From Clostridiales bacterium UBA1774 (GTDB lineage: Bacteria; Bacillota; Clostridia; Oscillospirales; Oscillospiraceae), in assembly GCA_002314635.1 (NCBI GenBank), contig DCGQ01000036.1, positions 1 to 36,214 on the forward strand: a stretch of 36,214 nucleotides of DNA. The letters run 5' to 3'. A program made the position numbers and the translations under genes. The notes below the pieces were generated by a model that saw only the letters and a list, made by a program, of their open reading frames with translations, had not been told where the DNA came from and searched no databases. Positions 31,385-36,214 of the stretch are shown here, in pieces (position 1 is the first letter of the stretch; every line of letters starts with the position of its first letter).

Positions 31385-31413
31385 TTGACAGTTTTCTGTA
31401 CCGTTGGTATGAT
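31385..31413 (+). promoter_or_regulatory. Strong sigma-A promoter of the amino-acid transporter/racemase operon
   Basis: A perfect TTGACA, a 17-bp spacer and TATGAT lie 70 bp before the binding-protein ATG. This is the best promoter in the window. Confidence 0.85.
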
Positions 31414-31419
31414 GAAGTG

Positions 31420-31437
31420 CACGGCTATTTTGCCGTG
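31420..31437 (+). promoter_or_regulatory. Palindrome in the transporter leader (operator or hairpin)
   Basis: CACGGC-TATTTT-GCCGTG lies at about +1 to +18 relative to the predicted start. The position suits a repressor operator or a 5'-end stabilising hairpin. Confidence 0.45.
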
Positions 31438-31481
31438 ATAAACTGTTAGCACAATAATACATCATTACTGGAGGAAAAAAC

Positions 31482-32324
31482 ATGAAAGCCAAGAAGATCC
31501 TGATGCTCCTGCTCGCCGTCATTACGGTATTCTCCCTCACCGCCTGCAGCGCGAAAAAGACCGAAACCGAAAAGACCGATGCGGCCTACATTGCCGAAAA
31601 GGGCACGCTGGTGATCGGCATCACCATGTATCCGCCCATGAACTACTACGGTGCTGACAGCAAGCTGACCGGTTTTGACACCGAGTTTGCCGAAGCCGTC
31701 TGCGCCAAGCTGGGTCTGAAGGCCGAGTTCGTGGAGATCAACTGGGATTCCAAGGAAGTAGAGCTGAGCGCCAAGAACATCGACTGCATCTGGAACGGCA
31801 TGTGCATCACCGAGGAACGCAAGCAGAATATGTCCATCTCCAACCCCTATATGCAGAATCAGCAGGCTCTCGTCATGAAGGCTGACCGGGAAGCCGAGAT
31901 TATGGCCAGCGTTGACGGCCTGACCCTGACCGCCGAGGCCGGTTCCACCGGTGAAGGCAAGGTTGACGGCTCCATTCCCGATGACGGCACCCAGACCGTT
32001 TCCGCAAAGGAATACTTTGCCAATGTGAACTATGTCCCCGCCGACTCCATGGCGAAGGCTCTGATGGAAGTCAAGTCCGGCACCGCTGATTTCGCCATCG
32101 TGGACTCCACTCTGGGTTACTACTCCGTGGGCGAAGGCACCGACTTCGAAGATCTGGTCTGCAACGGTGATCTGAACTTCGGCGAACAGCAGTTCGGCAT
32201 CGCCTTCCGCAAGGGCAGCGACTTTACCGCTAAGGTCAACGAAGCCATGGCCGCTCTGCTGGCTGACGGCACGCTGGACAGCATCGCCTCTCACTACGGC
32301 CTGAACGATGTTCTGGTTCGCTGA
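31482..32324 (+). CDS. Amino-acid ABC transporter substrate-binding lipoprotein
   Basis: This 280-residue lipoprotein has a signal peptide ending in the lipobox LTAC, so Cys22 is lipidated and membrane-anchored. The mature protein follows the periplasmic-binding-protein family 3 pattern for polar amino acids: GTLVIGITMYPPMNYY, LTGFDTEFAEAVCAKLG, and CIWNGMCITEERKQNMSIS. GGAGG precedes the ATG. It is the first gene of an operon with a matching permease and ATPase. The usual ligand-binding Arg of amino-acid binders near the middle is not obvious by eye, so the ligand could be an unusual amino or organic acid. Confidence 0.92.
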   Translation: MKAKKILMLLLAVITVFSLTACSAKKTETEKTDAAYIAEKGTLVIGITMYPPMNYYGADSKLTGFDTEFAEAVCAKLGLKAEFVEINWDSKEVELSAKNIDCIWNGMCITEERKQNMSISNPYMQNQQALVMKADREAEIMASVDGLTLTAEAGSTGEGKVDGSIPDDGTQTVSAKEYFANVNYVPADSMAKALMEVKSGTADFAIVDSTLGYYSVGEGTDFEDLVCNGDLNFGEQQFGIAFRKGSDFTAKVNEAMAALLADGTLDSIASHYGLNDVLVR

Positions 32325-32367
32325 TTCCCTTTCCACAGAATATAAAGACAATTAAGGGCAACATGAT

Positions 32368-33006
32368 ATGAATGCACAAATCGCTTCCCTGTTTCAAGGC
32401 TTCTGGATGAACATCGAGCTGTTTCTGCTGACGCTGGTTATGGCAATTCCGCTCGGTCTTCTCATTACCTTCGGTACTACGGCGAAAATCAAGCCGGTTC
32501 GGTGGCTGTTCAAGGTCTTTATCTGGATCATCCGCGGAACCCCGCTGATGCTGCAGCTTTTTGTGGTCATCTATGCGCCCGGCCTTCTTTTCGGGACGCC
32601 CTTCAAGTCCCGTATGACTGCCTGTCTGGTGGCGTTTGTGATCAACTATGCGGCGTACTTTTCCGAGATCTTCCGCGGCGGCATCGAAAGTATTCCTCAG
32701 GGGCAGTATGAAGCCGGAGCCGTTCTGGGCATGACCAAAAGACAGGTATTCACCCACGTGATCCTGCTGCAGGTCATCAAGCATATTGTGCCGCCTATGA
32801 GCAACGAAGTCATTACCCTTGTGAAAGACACCTCCCTTGCGCGGGTGATCGGCATTGTGGAGATCATCATGTGCGCCGAGCGCTACACGAAACAGGGCCT
32901 GATCTGGCCGCTGTTCTCCACCGGCCTGTTCTTCCTGATTTTCAACGGCGTTGTCACCATCGCCCTGAACAAGCTGGAAAAGAAGCTTGATTATTTCAGA
33001 GTATAA
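32368..33006 (+). CDS. Amino-acid ABC transporter permease (HisM/GlnP type)
   Basis: This 212-residue membrane protein has about five transmembrane helices. RGTPLMLQLFVVIY is the family's conserved N-terminal block. The EAA loop that contacts the ATPase reads YEAGAVLGMTKRQVFTHVILLQ. ISLE-type positions follow in NEVITLVKDTSLARVIG. It lies 43 bp after the binding-protein gene with a modest AAGGG ribosome site. It would form a homodimeric channel with the adjacent ATPase. Confidence 0.93.
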   Translation: MNAQIASLFQGFWMNIELFLLTLVMAIPLGLLITFGTTAKIKPVRWLFKVFIWIIRGTPLMLQLFVVIYAPGLLFGTPFKSRMTACLVAFVINYAAYFSEIFRGGIESIPQGQYEAGAVLGMTKRQVFTHVILLQVIKHIVPPMSNEVITLVKDTSLARVIGIVEIIMCAERYTKQGLIWPLFSTGLFFLIFNGVVTIALNKLEKKLDYFRV

Positions 33007-33020
33007 TAGGAGAATCTGCC

Positions 33021-33809
33021 ATGTCTATTCTTGAAGTCGCCAACATTGAAAAAAGCTTCGGGGATGTTCAGGTTCTGAAAGATATCAGCTTCTCTCTGCA
33101 AAAGGGCGAGACGCTTTCCATCATCGGATCCTCCGGCAGCGGAAAAACCACGCTCCTCCGCTGCCTGAATTTCCTCGAGCATCCGGACAGCGGCACCATC
33201 ACCGTAAACGGCCGCAGGATTCTGGATGCGAAATCCCCCAAGAAGCTGACGGAGGAGGAGCTGATGCAGAACCGTCTGCATTTTGGCCTTGTCTTTCAGT
33301 CCTTCAACCTGTTCCCCCAGTATACGGCACTGGAAAATGTGACCCTTGCCGGAAAACTGGCGGCAAAAAAACGACCCGACTTTGCTTCGGAAAAAAAGAA
33401 GATTTACGAGGAGATCGATGCGAATGCCAGAAGCATTCTGGCCAGCGTCGGTCTTGCGAACAAAGCGGACAACTACCCCCATCAGCTTTCCGGCGGTCAG
33501 CAGCAGCGCGTTGCCATCGCACGCGCGCTGGCCATGAACCCGGATATCCTCTGCTTCGATGAACCCACCTCCGCGCTGGACCCGGAGCTGACCGGTGAGG
33601 TGCTGAAGGTGATCGGCGAACTGGCGACCCGGGATATTACCATGATCATCGTGACCCATGAGATGAGCTTTGCCCGTCAGGTTTCGGACAATGTGCTGTT
33701 CATGGATCAGGGACTGGTGGTGGAATACGGTTCGCCGGAGGACGTGATCGGCAACCCCAAGGAGGAACGAACCCGCCGCTTCCTGGAGCGTTATTTTGAG
33801 GGGGGATAA
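33021..33809 (+). CDS. Amino-acid ABC transporter ATP-binding protein (GlnQ/HisP type)
   Basis: This 262-residue ATPase has Walker A GSSGSGKTT (about residues 36-44), a Q-loop VFQSFNLFP, the signature LSGGQQQR, Walker B ILCFDEPTSALDP and the switch histidine in VTHEMSFA. It powers uptake by the preceding binding protein and permease. AGGAG lies before the ATG, and the gap to the permease is 14 bp. The stop codon lies one base before the ATG of the LarA-family gene, indicating translational coupling. Confidence 0.95.
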   Translation: MSILEVANIEKSFGDVQVLKDISFSLQKGETLSIIGSSGSGKTTLLRCLNFLEHPDSGTITVNGRRILDAKSPKKLTEEELMQNRLHFGLVFQSFNLFPQYTALENVTLAGKLAAKKRPDFASEKKKIYEEIDANARSILASVGLANKADNYPHQLSGGQQQRVAIARALAMNPDILCFDEPTSALDPELTGEVLKVIGELATRDITMIIVTHEMSFARQVSDNVLFMDQGLVVEYGSPEDVIGNPKEERTRRFLERYFEGG

Positions 33810-33810
33810 G

Positions 33811-35100
33811 ATGTCTCTGTCACTGGCTTACGGGGACGGTGCTTTTGAAGTCCGTCTCCCGAAGGAAAAAATCGGTTTTGTGATCGAACCCAATCCGGTT
33901 GAGGCTCCGCGGCTTTCTGCCGCGGAGCTGATTCGCGCTTCTCTGGACTCCCCCATCGGCACCCGGCCGGTGGAAGAACTGGTGCATCCGGGCGAAAAGG
34001 TCTGTGTCGTCATTTCAGACGGGACGCGAAGCTGGCAGAAACCGGATCTGATCCTGAAGGAACTGTTTGCCCGGCTGAACGCAGCCGGGATCGCCGACCG
34101 GGATATCTTCATCCTGTCCGCACGGGGAACGCATCGGAAGCAGAGCGCGGAGGAGCTGCGGAAGCTGGTCTCCCCCGAGATCTATGATCGGGCGGCCTTT
34201 GTCCGCGACCATGACCCGCTGGATGCGGATAACCTGACCATGCTGGGAACCACCTCCTATGGGACGCCGGTTTCCATCAACTCTCTTGCGGTGCAGGCAG
34301 ACCGGGTCATTCTGATCGGCGCGGTCCTGCATCATTTTCTCGCCGGTTTTTCCGGCGGCAGAAAAAGCGTTCTGCCCGGCATCGCCGGGTATCAGACGGT
34401 GCAGGCGAATCATGCCCTGTCGCTGGCACCGGAGGGCGGCTTCCGTGCCAGCGTCCGCAGCGGCAACACGGAGGGAAACCCGGTTCATCAGGATATGTGC
34501 GAAGCGGCCAAGCTGCTGAACCCCGATTTCATCATCAACACCGTTGTGGATGAATCCTATCGGATTCTGAAGGTGTTCTCCGGTGATCTGATACAGGCTC
34601 ATACGGAAGCCTGCAAAATGGTGGACCGGATGAATGCGGTGACGATTCCGCACCGGTACGATGTGGTCATCGCCTCCGCAGGCGGCTATCCCAAGGATAT
34701 CAATGTCTATCAGCCTTTGAAAACCCTCTGCCATATGATCGAGTGTGTCAAACCCGGCGGAACCATGATCATGCTTTCGGAAAGCCGGGAAGGCTTCGGC
34801 AGTCCGGATGCGGAAGCGCAGATGAAGGACTACGATACCATGCCCCAGCGGGAGACCGCGCTCCGCGCTCATTACACCATCGGCGGCGCCACCGGCTACC
34901 TGTATGCCGACGCTGCGGAAAAGTACCGCTTTATTTATGTGACCAAGCTCCCGGCAGCGGAGTTCTCCCATACGAAAATGCAGATCGTTCCCGATCTGGA
35001 CAGTGCGCTGGCGCTGGTGGGAGAGATTGCGGACGGTTCCGTGGTGCTGATGCCCAACGGTTCCGTGACCCTGCCCAGACCCGGGAGGGAAAAGCTATGA
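33811..35100 (+). CDS. LarA-family nickel-pincer racemase/epimerase
   Basis: This 429-residue enzyme belongs to the lactate racemase (LarA) family, which uses a nickel-pincer nucleotide to racemise or epimerise 2-hydroxy acids. The ATG follows GAGGGGGG; the TTG frame upstream overlaps the ATPase gene. SDGTRSWQKP matches the DTRP-like phosphate/substrate loop. HHFLAGFSGGRKSVLPG places His175 and Lys185 where LarA has His174 and the cofactor-linked Lys184, and His201 in NHALS matches His200. All cofactor residues I can check are conserved. Known homologues act on lactate, malate, phenyllactate, 2-hydroxyglutarate and gluconate; the substrate here is open. The cofactor genes larB, larC and larE are not in the window. 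It overlaps the next gene by four bases. Confidence 0.9.
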   Translation: MSLSLAYGDGAFEVRLPKEKIGFVIEPNPVEAPRLSAAELIRASLDSPIGTRPVEELVHPGEKVCVVISDGTRSWQKPDLILKELFARLNAAGIADRDIFILSARGTHRKQSAEELRKLVSPEIYDRAAFVRDHDPLDADNLTMLGTTSYGTPVSINSLAVQADRVILIGAVLHHFLAGFSGGRKSVLPGIAGYQTVQANHALSLAPEGGFRASVRSGNTEGNPVHQDMCEAAKLLNPDFIINTVVDESYRILKVFSGDLIQAHTEACKMVDRMNAVTIPHRYDVVIASAGGYPKDINVYQPLKTLCHMIECVKPGGTMIMLSESREGFGSPDAEAQMKDYDTMPQRETALRAHYTIGGATGYLYADAAEKYRFIYVTKLPAAEFSHTKMQIVPDLDSALALVGEIADGSVVLMPNGSVTLPRPGREKL

Positions 35101-36214
35101 CGGAATTGGAGATGTCCCGTCTTTGGGAGCAGTATCATGCCTTTCAGAAGCGGGGTCTGCATCTGAATATGGCACGGGGCTGCCCTTCCGCCCGGCAGCT
35201 GGAGCTGTCGGTGCCCATGCTGCATCTGTCGGATGAATTTGTCAGTGAGGACGGCTCCGACGTCCGCAACTACGGCGATGTGACCGGGATTCCCGAAGCA
35301 AAAAGGCTGTTCGGCTCGCTGCTGGATATGGAGCCGGCCAATGTGATCATCGGCGGCAGCTCCAGCATCAACATGATCTATGACGCGCTGACCCGGGCAT
35401 GGATCCACGGGCCGATGGCCGGTGATACGCCATGGTGTCGGCTTCCCAAGGTGCGCTTCCTCTGCCCGGTTCCCGGGTACGACTGGCATTTTAAAATGCT
35501 GGAAATGCTGGGGATTGAATGCGTCAGCATTCCCCTGCTGTCCGATGGGCCGGATCTGGAAGCGATGCAGAAGCTTGCGGCCGACCCCGGCGTAAAGGGC
35601 ATCATCTGCAATCCCATGTACTCCAACCCCTCCGGCGTGACCTACAGCGATGCAAAGGTTCGGGCGCTGGCGGAGCTGAAAACCGCCGCACCGGATTTTC
35701 GGATTATCTGGGATCACGCATACTGCGTCCATCACCTGTACGACGAACCGGAGCGTCAGGATCGGCTGGCCAATATCTATGAAGCCTGCTGTGCGGCCGG
35801 ATGTCCGGATCGGGTGCTGATGTTCGCGTCCACCTCCAAGATTACCTTCGCAGGCTGCGGCATCTCTGCCATGGCGGCCAGTCCGGCCAACATCGCAAGG
35901 CATACCGAGCTGCTGCATTATCAGCTGGTCAGCTATGACCGGATGAATCAGCTTCGGCACGTCCGCTTTCTGAAGGACAGGGAGACCGTTGCGGCGCACA
36001 TGGAAAAGCATGCGGCGATCATCCGACCCAAGTTTGAGCTGGTGCTACGCACGCTGGAACGGGAGCTGTCCGGTCTGGCGGACTGGAGCCACCCCAGAGG
36101 CGGCTATTTCATCCTCTTTGAAGCGCCGGAGGGCTGCGCGAAACGAATCGTGGAGCTTTGCGGACAGGCCGGTGTGACGCTGACGCCTGCCGGTTCCCCG
36201 TTTGTAGGCGGGTT
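35097..36214 (+). CDS. PLP-dependent class I aminotransferase (MocR/aspartate-aminotransferase-like), 3' partial
   Basis: About 372 residues are present and the frame is open at the window end; the family is about 420-430 residues long. It overlaps the LarA-family stop in ATGA and has GGGAGGG upstream. NMARGCPSARQLELS near the N-terminus and SGVTYSDAKVRALAELK are typical of the fold-type I group sometimes called Asp_aminotransf. The PLP lysine is predicted as Lys248 in STSKITFAG; FRIIWDHAYCVHHLY gives the PLP-binding Asp and Tyr, and NPMYSNPSGV holds the conserved Asn. It would interconvert a 2-oxo acid and an amino acid, fitting a path that follows the LarA-family epimerase or precedes it. 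Confidence 0.9.
   Translation, partial: MTELEMSRLWEQYHAFQKRGLHLNMARGCPSARQLELSVPMLHLSDEFVSEDGSDVRNYGDVTGIPEAKRLFGSLLDMEPANVIIGGSSSINMIYDALTRAWIHGPMAGDTPWCRLPKVRFLCPVPGYDWHFKMLEMLGIECVSIPLLSDGPDLEAMQKLAADPGVKGIICNPMYSNPSGVTYSDAKVRALAELKTAAPDFRIIWDHAYCVHHLYDEPERQDRLANIYEACCAAGCPDRVLMFASTSKITFAGCGISAMAASPANIARHTELLHYQLVSYDRMNQLRHVRFLKDRETVAAHMEKHAAIIRPKFELVLRTLERELSGLADWSHPRGGYFILFEAPEGCAKRIVELCGQAGVTLTPAGSPFVGG

Overview
The window looks like about 36 kb of chromosome from an anaerobic, low-to-mid GC Gram-positive bacterium of the class Clostridia, possibly a gut Oscillospirales-type organism. The evidence is an oxygen-sensitive glycyl radical enzyme with its activase, SLH-anchored surface proteins, a lipoprotein-type ABC binding protein, strong AGGAGG ribosome binding sites, and a c-di-GMP riboswitch coupled to an intrinsic terminator. 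I saw no tRNA, rRNA, CRISPR, phage or insertion-sequence signature. Species-level assignment is inference.

Region 1 (1-9470, minus strand) is a catabolic-looking neighbourhood. A glycyl radical enzyme of the diol-dehydratase type, its radical-SAM activase and a uroporphyrinogen-decarboxylase (URO-D)-like protein form one operon. A DUF6282-type metal hydrolase, a two-domain UGSC-like protein and a truncated DapA-family aldolase/lyase form a second. A membrane GGDEF protein stands alone between them. The first 81 bases are a fold-back that looks like a contig-end artefact.

Region 2 (9471-18101, minus strand) is signalling and nucleic-acid work. A SWIM/SNF2 helicase, a two-HD-domain HD-GYP protein and a small Xre-type regulator probably form an operon. 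A 7TM-PAS-HD-GYP phosphodiesterase follows, preceded by a GEMM-I (c-di-GMP) riboswitch and a perfect-stem terminator. Next is a DUF2161-type PD-(D/E)XK protein.

Region 3 (18256-22680, plus strand) is a second catabolic-looking operon: iron-sulfur flavoprotein, URO-D-like protein, second UGSC-like protein, and a metallo-beta-lactamase-fold hydrolase. The URO-D plus UGSC-like pair therefore occurs twice in one window, which is the best candidate here for an undescribed metabolic module.

Region 4 (22732-28598, minus strand) holds two exported proteins: a 1,430-residue FecR-domain protein with long beta-repeat architecture, and an NHL beta-propeller with three SLH domains.

Region 5 (28724-30501, minus strand) is a Fur/PerR-type regulator, a 6-pyruvoyl-tetrahydropterin-synthase-like protein with a zinc ribbon, and a flavodoxin-rubredoxin fusion, ending in a strong terminator. 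A divergent 4'-phosphopantetheinyl transferase lies at 30690-31328.

Region 6 (31385-36214, plus strand) is a polar amino-acid ABC transporter (binding protein, permease, ATPase) tightly linked to a LarA-family nickel-pincer racemase/epimerase and a PLP aminotransferase that runs off the end. This suggests uptake and stereochemical or amino-group processing of an amino or hydroxy acid.

Most genes show good ribosome binding sites. Several starts were moved inward from the longest reading frame on that basis.
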